Source: Cellulomonas sp. 73-145 (GTDB lineage Bacteria > Actinomycetota > Actinomycetes > Actinomycetales > Cellulomonadaceae). From it: a stretch of DNA of 64,000 bases. Both the position numbers and the translations under genes were made by a program. Below, piece after piece: positions 28,305 to 36,475 of the stretch. The stretch lies in contig MKTI01000006.1 of NCBI GenBank assembly GCA_001898185.1, positions 558,001 through 622,000 on the forward strand, in the 5' to 3' direction. The notes under the pieces were generated by a model. It was not told the origin of the DNA and searched no databases. It saw only the letters and a list, made by a program, of their open reading frames with translations. The number at the start of each line of letters is the position of its first letter. Position 1 is the first letter of the stretch.

Positions 28305-29590
28305 CGACCGACGGCCGCCCGGCGCTCGACGCCCGCACCCACGCCGCCCGTCGTCCCCCGATGGGCTGGAACAGCTGGGACTGCTTCGGCTCGTCGGTGA
28401 CCGAGGCGGAGGTCATCGCGAACGCCGAGTTCATGGCCCGCCACCTGCGTCCGCACGGCTGGGACACCGTGGTGGTCGACATCCAGTGGTACGAGCCGGA
28501 CCCCGGGCTCGAGGGCTACCAGCGCGTCTCCGACCCGGTGCTCGACGCCTGGGGGCGCCCGCTGCCGGCGCCCGGACGGTTCCCCTCGGCGGCAGCCGAC
28601 GGCACGTTCCGCGCGCTCGCGGCCAGGGTCCACGACCTGGGCCTGCGGTTCGGCGTGCACCTGATGCGTGGCGTGCCCCGCCGTGCGGTCGACCGGGACC
28701 TGCCGGTGCTCGGCTCGACGTCGACCTGCGGCCAGATCGCCGACCGGACCAGCGTCTGCCCCTGGAACCCCGACAGCTACGGCGTCGACATGTCCCGCGC
28801 GGGTGCGCAGGCGTACTACGACTCGGTCGTCGCGGCGCTGGCCGAGTGGGGCGTGGACCTCATCAAGCTCGACGACGTGCTCTACCCGCCCATCGAGGAG
28901 CGGGAGATCGCCGCGATCTCCGCTGCGATCGACGCGACCGGTCGCCCCATCACGCTGAGCCTGTCTCCCGGCAAGGAGCTGTCTCTCGCGCACCTCGAGA
29001 CGCTGCGGAGCCACGCCCAGATGTGGCGGATCTCGGACGACTTCTGGGACACGTGGCCCCACCTTCGCGAGCAGTTCCAACGCGCGGCACGATGGGCGCC
29101 GCACCAGCGCCCCGGGGCGTGGGCGGACGCGGACATGCTGCCGTTGGGTCGGATCGGCGTCCGGGCGCACGTCGGAGCGGACCGGTTGAGCCGTTTCACG
29201 CTCGACGAGCAACGCACGCTGGTGACGTTGTGGTGCCTGATGCGCTCACCGCTCATGGTCGGCGGTCACCTCCCGGACACCCCGCCCGAGACGCTCGCGC
29301 TGCTGACCAACGACACCGTGCTGTCGCTGCTGGACAGCGACGCCAGCCGCGAGATCGTGCGGGACGACGACGTCGTGATGTGGAGCGCGGAGGCCGGTGA
29401 CGTCGCGTGGCGCGCGGTGTTCTGGCTCGGGGACGCCGCGACGACCCGGACCGTGCACCTCGCCGATCTCGGGTGCCTGGGCCGCGACCACGTGACCGAC
29501 GGGTGGACGGGCCGCACCGTGGAGCTCCGCAGTGGAGCGGTGACGCTCGACGTGCCGGCGCACGGCGTGCGGCTGCTGCGCTTCGAGTGA
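28301..29590 (+). CDS. GH27-family alpha-galactosidase-like enzyme
   Basis: A 429-residue clan GH-D TIM barrel. RRPPMGWNSWDCFGSSV is the GH27 opening signature, the nucleophile region reads LIKLDDVLY (D191, replacing the usual K-Y-D) and the acid/base region RISDDFWD (D246/D247). The altered nucleophile context and the CGQIADRTSVCPW insert suggest a specificity different from simple alpha-galactosidases, perhaps beta-L-arabinopyranosidase-like; this is inference. GTG 28301 overlaps the GH31 stop. Last gene of the GH36-GH51-GH31-GH27 operon, followed by a strong terminator. Confidence 0.88.
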   Translation: MTTDGRPALDARTHAARRPPMGWNSWDCFGSSVTEAEVIANAEFMARHLRPHGWDTVVVDIQWYEPDPGLEGYQRVSDPVLDAWGRPLPAPGRFPSAAADGTFRALAARVHDLGLRFGVHLMRGVPRRAVDRDLPVLGSTSTCGQIADRTSVCPWNPDSYGVDMSRAGAQAYYDSVVAALAEWGVDLIKLDDVLYPPIEEREIAAISAAIDATGRPITLSLSPGKELSLAHLETLRSHAQMWRISDDFWDTWPHLREQFQRAARWAPHQRPGAWADADMLPLGRIGVRAHVGADRLSRFTLDEQRTLVTLWCLMRSPLMVGGHLPDTPPETLALLTNDTVLSLLDSDASREIVRDDDVVMWSAEAGDVAWRAVFWLGDAATTRTVHLADLGCLGRDHVTDGWTGRTVELRSGAVTLDVPAHGVRLLRFE

Positions 29591-29631
29591 CCACCGCCCC
29601 CGGGATGGTCGCTCGACCCCGGGGGCGGTGG
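29591..29631. terminator. Bidirectional terminator after GH27
   Basis: A perfect 13-bp stem (29591-29603 with 29619-29631) and 15-base loop begin directly after the GH27 stop and end eight bases before the end of the convergent permease gene. Confidence 0.85.
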
Positions 29632-29638
29632 GCCGTCG

Positions 29639-30523
29639 TCAGCCCTTGAACGCCCCGTCCATGATCCCGGAGACCATTCGGCGCCCCGCGAAGGCGAACG
29701 TGACCAGCAGCGGCAGGGTCGCGAGGAACGACCCGCCCAGCGCCAGCGCGACGTCCACCGTCCGGTTGGCCTGCAGCTGCTTCAGCGCGATCTGCACCGT
29801 GAACAGCTCCGGCGACTTCAGCACGATGAACGGCCACATGAAGTCGTTCCACACCGCGGTGAAGGTGATGAGCCCGAGGACGAAGGCAGCCGGCCGAACC
29901 ACGGGGAAGGCGATGCGCCAGAACAGCTGCCAGCTGCCGCACCCGTCGAGCCGCGCAGCCTGCATCAGCTCGTCGCTGACGGTGCTGGACATGTGCTGCC
30001 GCATCCAGAAGATGCCGAACGCGCTCGCGAGGCCCGGCACGATGATGGCCTGCAGGCTGTCGACCCAGCCCAGCTTGGAGACGATCAGGTACTGCGGGAT
30101 GACGCTCAGCTGCGCGGGGACGGTCATCGTCAGCAGCACCAGGACGAACAACGCGTTGCGCCCCCGGAACTCCAGCTTCGCGAAGGCGAACCCCGCCACG
30201 GCGCACAGGACCACCGAGATCACGGCGACCGACAGGGACACGAAAGCGCTGTTCAGCAGTGCGCGCACGAAGGGCACGGTGTTGAACACCCTCGTCGCGA
30301 CGCCGACGAGGTCCGTTCCCGGGTACAGCCGTGGCGGGACCGAGGTCACGGCCGATGCGCCGGCGGTCGCCACCACGAACATGTAGTAGAGCGGGAAGGC
30401 GCTGATCACCACCGCGATGATCAGCAGGAGGTAGACGTACCACGGGACCGCGCCCGGGCGCCTGCGCCGCCGACGCGCCGGTGACCTCAGGCTCGCCTCC
30501 GTCGGAACGGTCATCTCGGCCAT
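29639..30523 (-). CDS. Carbohydrate ABC transporter permease (MalG-type)
   Basis: A 294-residue inner-membrane permease with about six transmembrane helices (first: VYLLLIIAVVISAFPLYYMF). The EAA loop DELMQAARLDGCGSWQLFWRI, which contacts the ATPase, is followed by FPVVRPAAFVLGL and the terminal GRRMVSGIMDGAFKG typical of the second CUT1 permease. Its ATG overlaps the upstream permease stop in TGATG. Last gene of a SBP-permease-permease operon. No ATPase is encoded in the window, so a shared MsmK-like ATPase elsewhere is expected. Confidence 0.94.
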   Translation of the reverse strand: MAEMTVPTEASLRSPARRRRRRPGAVPWYVYLLLIIAVVISAFPLYYMFVVATAGASAVTSVPPRLYPGTDLVGVATRVFNTVPFVRALLNSAFVSLSVAVISVVLCAVAGFAFAKLEFRGRNALFVLVLLTMTVPAQLSVIPQYLIVSKLGWVDSLQAIIVPGLASAFGIFWMRQHMSSTVSDELMQAARLDGCGSWQLFWRIAFPVVRPAAFVLGLITFTAVWNDFMWPFIVLKSPELFTVQIALKQLQANRTVDVALALGGSFLATLPLLVTFAFAGRRMVSGIMDGAFKG

Positions 30524-31485
30524 CAGCGTGCCCCTCGCGTGCGGGTGGTGAGGAAGAAGTTGACGAGCGCAGCCACCACGACGATGACGAACAGCGCGAC
30601 ACCGATCGCGGAGCCGTACCCGAAGTCGAACTGGCCGAAGCCCTGCTCGTACAGGAAGAGCGCGAGGGTCTGGCACTGGCGCCCCGCCCCGCAGGTCAGG
30701 CCGGACTCCGGTGAGACGAGAAGGGGTTCGGTGAAGATCTGCAGCCCACCGATGGTGGACATGACGACCGTGAAGATGATCACCGGGCGCAGCGACGGGA
30801 TGGTCAGGCGAGTGAACTTCTGCCACCCGTTCGCACCGTCCACCGAGGCCGCCTCGTACATCTCGCGCGGTATCGCCTGCATGCCCGCGAGGTACAGCAG
30901 GGTGTTGTAGCCGAACCATCGCCAGGTCACCATCGCCGCGATCTCGGTCCACGACCCGATCCGCGACGCGAGGAAGTTCACGGGGTGCACGTGCAGCAGC
31001 CCGAGGACCCAGTTGATCAGCCCGAAGTTGCGGTCGAAGATCTGCCCGAAGACGAGGGCGGTGGCCGCCACCGAGGTGATGTACGGCAGAAGCATCGCCA
31101 TGCGGAAGAACGTCGCCGCCCGCAGTCGTGCGTGGTTGAGCAGCTGCGCGAGCCCGAGCGCCAGGAGCAGCTGCGGGACGGTGGAGATCACGAAGATGCC
31201 GAGCGTGTTGCCCAGGGCGTTCCAGAACCGGGAGTCGTGCAGCAGGCGCGTGAAGTTCGCCAGCCCGATGAACGTGTGCTCGCCGATGGGGTTCCAGTGG
31301 TAGAGCGCCACCACGAACGTGAAGGCCAGGGGGAACAGGCCGAAGATCCCGAAGATGATGAAGAACGGCGCGACGTAGGCGTACGGCGCCACGCGCTCTG
31401 CGAGCGAGCTGCGGACCCGGACAGGCCGGTCGTCGGGCTTCTGACGGTCCCTGTACGTCGGGACCTGGGTGGTTGTCGCTGACAC
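30523..31485 (-). CDS. Carbohydrate ABC transporter permease (MalF-type)
   Basis: A 320-residue permease with six predicted membrane helices, starting with YAYVAPFFIIFGIFGLFPLA. The EAA loop reads REMYEAASVDGANGWQKFTRL, followed by TIPSLRPVIIF. It pairs with the MalG-type protein to form the import channel for oligosaccharides. GTG 31485 has AGGTAGG just upstream. It lies 59 bases after the binding-protein gene, with a stable hairpin in that gap. Confidence 0.94.
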   Translation of the reverse strand: MSATTTQVPTYRDRQKPDDRPVRVRSSLAERVAPYAYVAPFFIIFGIFGLFPLAFTFVVALYHWNPIGEHTFIGLANFTRLLHDSRFWNALGNTLGIFVISTVPQLLLALGLAQLLNHARLRAATFFRMAMLLPYITSVAATALVFGQIFDRNFGLINWVLGLLHVHPVNFLASRIGSWTEIAAMVTWRWFGYNTLLYLAGMQAIPREMYEAASVDGANGWQKFTRLTIPSLRPVIIFTVVMSTIGGLQIFTEPLLVSPESGLTCGAGRQCQTLALFLYEQGFGQFDFGYGSAIGVALFVIVVVAALVNFFLTTRTRGAR

Positions 31486-31501
31486 GTCCTACCTCCGTCC
31501 G

Positions 31502-31534
31502 CGGCGGCTCGGCGCCAGGAGCGCCGAGCCGCCG
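31502..31534 (-). terminator. Intercistronic hairpin between binding protein and permease genes
   Basis: A perfect 14-bp stem (31502-31515 with 31521-31534) and 5-base loop. Such hairpins stabilise or attenuate mRNA so that the binding protein is made in excess over the permeases; that role is inferred. Confidence 0.75.
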
Positions 31535-31544
31535 AGTGGTCATC

Positions 31545-32828
31545 TCAGCCGACGGCGTCCTTGACGTTCTTCAAGCCCTTGGTCCACGCGTCCTCCGGCT
31601 TGACGTTGCCGGCCTGCATGTCCGCAAGTGCGTTGAGGAGCCCGGAGCCGATGGCGCTGGTGTCCGGACCGTTGTAGAACGAGTTGAACTTCTGCACCGA
31701 CTCGCTCATGACCTGGCCGATCTGCGAGTCACCGAAGAACTTGTCGGTGTACCCCAGGACGGCGCTGCTCGTGAGCGAGTCCTTGGCGGCCGGGAGGGTC
31801 CCGGTCTTCGTGAAGTGCTCGGTCTGGTTCTGGGCCGACTCCATCGTCTTGATGTACTGCCACGCCGCGTCGCGGTGAGCCGCACGGGCAGGGATGGCGA
31901 TGACGCTGCCGCCCCAGTTGCCGCCGACACCGGGAACCGTCGCGATCCGCCAGTTCCCCGCCGTCGCGGGTGCCGCGCTCTTGAGGCCCGACAGCAGCCA
32001 GGACGGGGCGATGGTCACCGCGAAGGAGCCGTTCGCCTTGCCGGGGTCCCAGCCGGACGACCACGCAGCGATGTTCGCGCTGATGCCGGCCTGGTACGTC
32101 TTGACCGCGATGTCGAAGGCGTTCTTGACCTGCGGGTTCGTGTCGTAGACGCGCTTGCCGTCCGGCGAGTAGTACTTCTCCGTCACCTGGTTCACGGTCG
32201 AGAAGAAGACGCTGGTCTCGACGTTGTCGACGAAGGGCTTGCCTGTCGCCGCGGTGTACTTCTTGCCCATCTCGATGAAGCCGTCCCAGGTGGACCACAT
32301 CTTCTCGACCTCGGCGGGGTCGGTCGGCAGCCCGGCCGCCTGGAACAGGTCGGCTCGGTAGGCCAGCCCCAGCCCGCCGACGTCGGTCGGCACGCCGATG
32401 ACCGAGCCGTTGGTGGCCGTCGCTGCACCGACAGCCCACGGAAGGTAGGCGCTCGCCAGGTCCTTGCCGCCGAGCGTGCGCAGGTCGACGAAGTTGCTCG
32501 GGTTCGCGACGAACTTGGGCAGGTCGTCGCCCTGGATCATCACCAGGTCGGGCACGACGCCGCCGGCCAGCGCGGCCGTCAGAGCGGTCGCGGTCTCCGT
32601 CGTGCTGCCCACCTCGGACAGCTTGACGTGGGCGCTCGGGTTCTTGGCGAGGTACTCGCTGACCGAGTTCTTCGCCCCGATGCCGGTGAACGACCAGAAG
32701 GTGAACTCGGCGTTGGGATCGCCGGCGGTGGCGGAGCTGCTCCCACTGGCCGAGCTGCACGCCGAGAGCACTCCTAGGGCCAGTGCGACCACGGCTGCGA
32801 CTGACGGGACGATCATGCGATGCTTCAC
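31545..32828 (-). CDS. Extracellular sugar-binding lipoprotein of ABC transporter
   Basis: A 427-residue solute-binding protein. The N-terminus is a lipoprotein signal (VPSVAAVVALALGVLSACSS) with lipobox LSAC and mature Cys about residue 24. The body follows the CUT1 binding-protein pattern (FTFWSFTGIGAKNSVSEYL, PDLVMIQGDDLPKF, GVPTDVGGLGLAYRADLF). It captures oligosaccharides outside the cell and delivers them to the two permeases. GTG 32828 has AGAGGAAC upstream. An operator-like palindrome lies 60 bases upstream of its start, in the promoter. Confidence 0.95.
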   Translation of the reverse strand: MKHRMIVPSVAAVVALALGVLSACSSASGSSSATAGDPNAEFTFWSFTGIGAKNSVSEYLAKNPSAHVKLSEVGSTTETATALTAALAGGVVPDLVMIQGDDLPKFVANPSNFVDLRTLGGKDLASAYLPWAVGAATATNGSVIGVPTDVGGLGLAYRADLFQAAGLPTDPAEVEKMWSTWDGFIEMGKKYTAATGKPFVDNVETSVFFSTVNQVTEKYYSPDGKRVYDTNPQVKNAFDIAVKTYQAGISANIAAWSSGWDPGKANGSFAVTIAPSWLLSGLKSAAPATAGNWRIATVPGVGGNWGGSVIAIPARAAHRDAAWQYIKTMESAQNQTEHFTKTGTLPAAKDSLTSSAVLGYTDKFFGDSQIGQVMSESVQKFNSFYNGPDTSAIGSGLLNALADMQAGNVKPEDAWTKGLKNVKDAVG

Positions 32829-32887
32829 GGCAGTTCCTCTTCTCTGGGGGGCCGCGTGAGAGTCCGACGCGGCATTGCCTCGGTCTC

Positions 32888-32901
32888 AGAGATCGTTCTC
32901 T
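32888..32901. promoter_or_regulatory. LacI-type operator B (AGAGATCGTTCTCT)
   Basis: A near-perfect CG-centred palindrome upstream of the transporter operon, on the exact complement of the sequence at 35812-35825. It shares the 289-base divergent region with operator C, about 144 bp away centre to centre, which would allow looping. Confidence 0.75.
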
Positions 32902-33032
32902 TTCGAGGCCCGACGTTAGCCGGACCTTGTCCAGTGGGCAAGCGTCTGGCAGCGAGCAGTTACTCTGCAGACGGCGAAGCGCGCGCTGCGTGGATCCAGC
33001 GCCGGCGACCGAGTACGAGCTCGCGTCGATCG

Positions 33033-33044
33033 GAGATCGATCTA
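33033..33044. promoter_or_regulatory. LacI-type operator C (GAGATCGATCTA)
   Basis: Eleven of twelve positions match operator A. It lies about 75 bases before the nucleoside-hydrolase-like gene, consistent with a promoter position. Confidence 0.65.
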
Positions 33045-33117
33045 TGGCGGGACCCAGCCTGACCTCGGCGTACGCCGCGACGTCGTCAACCCCACCCACC
33101 TGGAGGAGGCCGGCGTC

Positions 33118-33984
33118 GTGCTCCCACCCCGTCGCCTGATCGTGTGCACCGATGCCAAGAACGAGGCGGACGACCAGTTCGCCGTCGTCCACGCACTTCT
33201 CACCGAGACTCTCGATGTGCGCGGCATCGTCCCGTCGCACTTCGGGCGCCCGGGCAGCATGGCGGCGTCGCGTGCGGAGGTGCGGCTCCTGCTCGAGCTG
33301 CTGCACCGGGACGTCGTCGTCGCCGACGGTGCGCCGCACGCGCTGCCGGACATCAGCACGCCTGCGCCGTCCCCTGGCTCTCGGCTCATCGTCGCCGAGG
33401 CTCGCGCGGACCTCGGTCGGCTCTACATCGCCGTTCTCGGGCCGCTCACCGACGTCGCCTCGGCCCTGCTGGAGGAGCCCTCGTTGCGCGAGCGTGACGT
33501 CGTCGTGGTGTGGGTCGGCGGTCCACCGTACGAGGGGGTCGCGGCCTACGCCCCGGAGTTCAACCTCAGCAACGACGTCGCGGCTGCCAACGTGGTGCTG
33601 CAGTCGGGCCTCGAGGTGTGGCAGATCCCGATGCCGGTGTACACGATGGTCGGCGTCGGGCATGCCGAGCTCGAGGCGCGGCTGCGCGGGACCGGGCCCG
33701 TCGGCGACTACCTCGTCGACCAGCTCGTCGCGTTCAACGCGACGGTGGAGTACGGCCCGATGGACTTCCGCTCGCTCGGCGACAGCCCCGCCATCGGCGC
33801 CGTGATGAACCCTGCAGGCGGGCGCTGGACCGACCGACCGGCCCCCACGTTCACCGCCGAGGGCACGCTCGCGCCGGGTGCGCGCGGGCGGACGGTCCGC
33901 GTGTGCGAGGCGTTCGACACGCGCTGGCTCATCGAGGACATGTTCGCCAAGGTGCGGTCAGCCGGACGTCACCACGCGGGCTGA
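33118..33984 (+). CDS. Nucleoside-hydrolase-like protein within the sugar regulon
   Basis: A 288-residue protein with the IUNH fold: an N-terminal metal-site motif (LIVCTDAKNEADDQFAVVHAL), a GPLTDVASALLEEP stretch, WVGGPPYEG, and a later EFNLSNDVAAANVVLQSG as in inosine-uridine hydrolases. The first Asp of the usual DTDxGxDD motif is Cys here and the Gly position is changed, so classical purine or pyrimidine nucleoside cleavage is uncertain. GTG 33118 has GGAGGAGG upstream. The upstream operator ties it to oligosaccharide use; it may act on a ribosyl- or arabinosyl-containing compound. This is inference. Confidence 0.8.
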   Translation: MLPPRRLIVCTDAKNEADDQFAVVHALLTETLDVRGIVPSHFGRPGSMAASRAEVRLLLELLHRDVVVADGAPHALPDISTPAPSPGSRLIVAEARADLGRLYIAVLGPLTDVASALLEEPSLRERDVVVVWVGGPPYEGVAAYAPEFNLSNDVAAANVVLQSGLEVWQIPMPVYTMVGVGHAELEARLRGTGPVGDYLVDQLVAFNATVEYGPMDFRSLGDSPAIGAVMNPAGGRWTDRPAPTFTAEGTLAPGARGRTVRVCEAFDTRWLIEDMFAKVRSAGRHHAG

Positions 33985-34042
33985 CCGCAGCCGAGGCGCC
34001 CCGCCCCGGAGCCCGCTGACACGGCCGCCGGCGGTCACGCGA

Positions 34043-34054
34043 GAGATCGTTCTC
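34043..34054. promoter_or_regulatory. LacI-type operator D between convergent genes (GAGATCGTTCTC)
   Basis: Identical to the core of operator B, but placed between the ends of two convergent genes rather than in a promoter. The flanking GCGA/TCGC extends the symmetry. It could be an auxiliary site for DNA looping toward C or E. Confidence 0.55.
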
Positions 34055-34096
34055 GCGCCCGATTGGCCGGTCCGGCGGCCGTCGAGGGCTCGGTCG

Positions 34097-35731
34097 CTAC
34101 GCCTGCACGATCGACATCACGGCCCACGGCTCGAGCTCGACGTCGATCTCCAGCACGCCGTCGCGGGAGGCCGTCAGCACGGATCGCCGCAGGCCGTCGG
34201 CAACCGCCCGCAGGTGCGCCGTCTGGGTCGGCGTGAGGTTCGTCGGTGAGCCCATCCGGTACCACTCCTCGGCGACGTTGCCGTGGCCGAGGTCGAGGGT
34301 CTCGACGACGAAGACCGCCCCGGGTGCCACGCCGTCCACGAGGTGGCGAACGCGGCGCGCCGGTCCCTTGGCGCTCAGCTCGCGCGTGTCCGGGTAGCTG
34401 TCACGCGACCCCAGGGAGAGCCCGTGCATGTCGTCCGGGTAGTTGAAGAAGACGGCGGAGACGCCGGCGGTCTCGCTGTCCCGGGTGAGCACGCCGTGGT
34501 CGGTGGCGAGCAGGAGGCGGTCGCCCAGCCTCGACAGCGCCGAGAAGGCGTGGAAGGTCGGCTTGTGGATGCCCTGCTCGTTGACCATGCCGAAGCCTCC
34601 GTGGAACGGACCGATCCCGGCACCGCCCTCCTCGAACACGTCGGTGAACGTCCAGTACGAGATCGAGCTGGCCAGCGCGGCACACTGCAGGTACGCGCGG
34701 GTGACGTAGGTCGCGGCGTAGACGGTGTCGTGGACGCTGTCGCGACTCGACGGTGTCGTCGACCACTCGGTGATGTGGATCTGCGCCGCGGGGTAGGGGC
34801 TCGCGTCGATCAGGGCGCGCAACCGCGTGAGGTCGTCGAAGGTCGCGTCGGCGTAGCGGCTGATCGAGCGCGTCCCGCCGTCGGCCCCGTACGCGAAGTC
34901 CGTCGGGTAGAGATGGGTCGTGATGAAGTCGATCGGCAGGTCACGCGACGCGCACCAGTCGATGAAGTCGGCGATCCAGACCGGCCGCCAGTCGAGTGCG
35001 TCGACGTCCTCGGCCTCGGAGGTGGCGACCTGCACCGCGCGGTCCTCCGTCTCGCCGGCGTACCGCTCGTCCGGCACGAAGACGCTGGTCGACGGGCCGC
35101 CCACCATGAGGCTCGGGTCGATCGCCTTGATCGCCCGTGCCGTGTGCGCGTACAGCTCGAAGTACTGGGTCTTCGTCCCGGTCCAGAAGTGCGGCACGAG
35201 GTTCGGCTCGTTCCAGACCTCGAACCGCCACGTGCGCACCTCGTCGATGCCGTACCGCTCGAGCCAGTGCCGGATCGTCTCGGTGACGAGCTCGACCCAG
35301 CGCGTCATGTCCGTCGGGGGGCTCGCGTGGGCGCCCCACCAGAACACGGTCTCGGTGTCCGTCGCGAGCGCACGAGGCATGAAGCCGAGCTCCACGAACG
35401 GTCGCGCCCCGGTGGCCAGGATCGCGTCGAACACCTTGTCGACGTAGCTGAACGTGTAGACCGGCTGCGCCAGGTCGCCGGCCGGCCCGAAGCCGCTCCC
35501 ACCCGTGGCCCGGTACACGAACATGTCGTCGTGGAAGAGCCCGTGGAAGCGCACGGCCCGCACGCCGAGCTCGTCGACGGCCTCCCGGAAGTGCTCCTGC
35601 CAGTCGGCGCGCAGCGCCTCGTTCGCGCGTCCCGCCCCCACGCACTCGTTCCAGATGTGCGACAGGGCGACCTCGGTGGGCACCTCGCCGTCGATCCTGA
35701 GCGGCGCGTGCGCGCCTTCGCCGGTGCTCAC
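34097..35731 (-). CDS. GH39-family beta-xylosidase-like glycosidase
   Basis: A 544-residue cytoplasmic clan GH-A enzyme. The acid/base E175 lies in RFEVWNEPNLVPHFW and the nucleophile E322 in IHITEWSTTPSSR, both as in GH39. IWNECVGAGRANEAL near the start and a C-terminal beta-sandwich complete the fold. It probably trims terminal beta-xylose, or an alpha-L-arabinose analogue, from the imported oligosaccharides after side chains are removed. GTG 35731 is supported by AGGAGG; the longer open frame upstream includes the operator and is not coding. Operator E lies about 80 bases upstream. Confidence 0.9.
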   Translation of the reverse strand: MSTGEGAHAPLRIDGEVPTEVALSHIWNECVGAGRANEALRADWQEHFREAVDELGVRAVRFHGLFHDDMFVYRATGGSGFGPAGDLAQPVYTFSYVDKVFDAILATGARPFVELGFMPRALATDTETVFWWGAHASPPTDMTRWVELVTETIRHWLERYGIDEVRTWRFEVWNEPNLVPHFWTGTKTQYFELYAHTARAIKAIDPSLMVGGPSTSVFVPDERYAGETEDRAVQVATSEAEDVDALDWRPVWIADFIDWCASRDLPIDFITTHLYPTDFAYGADGGTRSISRYADATFDDLTRLRALIDASPYPAAQIHITEWSTTPSSRDSVHDTVYAATYVTRAYLQCAALASSISYWTFTDVFEEGGAGIGPFHGGFGMVNEQGIHKPTFHAFSALSRLGDRLLLATDHGVLTRDSETAGVSAVFFNYPDDMHGLSLGSRDSYPDTRELSAKGPARRVRHLVDGVAPGAVFVVETLDLGHGNVAEEWYRMGSPTNLTPTQTAHLRAVADGLRRSVLTASRDGVLEIDVELEPWAVMSIVQA

Positions 35732-35811
35732 CGGGTCGCCTCCTGGCTGGTGTGAACCTCTGGCGCAGCCCAGTCGTCCGGGCGTCGGCGCCCGCGTGAA
35801 CAGAGGAAGCC

Positions 35812-35825
35812 AGAGAACGATCTCT
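35812..35825. promoter_or_regulatory. LacI-type operator E (AGAGAACGATCTCT)
   Basis: The exact reverse complement of operator B, upstream of the GH39 gene. The identical 14-mer at two promoters 3 kb apart supports one regulator for transporter and xylosidase genes. Confidence 0.75.
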
Positions 35826-35949
35826 CGACCGGCAGAACGTATCACGCGATGCCGGACCCGGGCCCAGCCGCCGCCTCGCCCGACCACCCCGGCGCGGCGT
35901 CCGTCACGCCGCGGACCGGGTCCGTCCGGCCAGTTCCCGGAGGAGTGGG

Positions 35950-35975
35950 TTGTGCACAATTCGGTTGTGTGCAAC
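35950..35975 (+). promoter_or_regulatory. Candidate OhrR operator
   Basis: A perfect palindrome TTGTGCACAA (35950-35959) is followed by a related TTGTGTGCAA (35965-35974), just before the ohrR start. The position and tandem arrangement fit an autoregulatory MarR/OhrR site; no experimental motif was compared. Confidence 0.5.
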
Positions 35976-35984
35976 TGTTTGCGC

Positions 35985-36434
35985 ATGACCGCACTGGACC
36001 AGATGGTGTGCTTCTCGCTGTACTCGGCGAGCCGCGCCACGACGCAGGCCTACCGGCGCCTGCTGGAGCGGTGGGGGCTCACCTACCCGCAGTACCTGGT
36101 GCTGGTCGAGCTGTGGACGCAGGGGCCGCGGTCCGTGCGGCAGCTCGGCGACGACCTCGCCCTGGACTCCGGCACCCTGTCGCCGCTGCTGCGGCGCATG
36201 GAGACGGCCGGCATCGTCACGCGGTCACGCGATCAGGCCGACGGCCGGGTCGTCACCGTCGACCTCACCGCCCACGGGCGCGAGCTGCGCACGGAGATGG
36301 CCGACGTGCCGGCGCAGGTGGCGCAGTGCATGAGCCTGACCGTCGAGTCCGCGCGTGAGCTGCTCGACGCCCTGCACCGGCTGACCGGCAGCGTGCAGGC
36401 CTCCAACTCGGATGCGGCCGCGGTCGCGTCCTGA
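35985..36434 (+). CDS. ohrR: Organic hydroperoxide-sensing repressor, MarR family
   Basis: A 149-residue winged-helix regulator. The N-terminal MVCFSLYSASRATTQAYR places the single peroxide-sensing Cys at the position used by OhrR proteins, and the core TYPQYLVLVELWTQGPRSVRQLGDDLALDSGTLS with the wing RSRDQADGRVVTVDLTAHG is standard. Oxidation of this Cys by organic hydroperoxides releases DNA. The ohr gene lies 41 bases downstream on the same strand, confirming the assignment. ATG 35985 lies directly after two operator-like palindromes; no clear Shine-Dalgarno is visible. Confidence 0.92.
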   Translation: MTALDQMVCFSLYSASRATTQAYRRLLERWGLTYPQYLVLVELWTQGPRSVRQLGDDLALDSGTLSPLLRRMETAGIVTRSRDQADGRVVTVDLTAHGRELRTEMADVPAQVAQCMSLTVESARELLDALHRLTGSVQASNSDAAAVAS

Positions 36435-36475
36435 CGCCGATAGACCCCCGAAGACCCCTACGGAAGGTGAACGTC

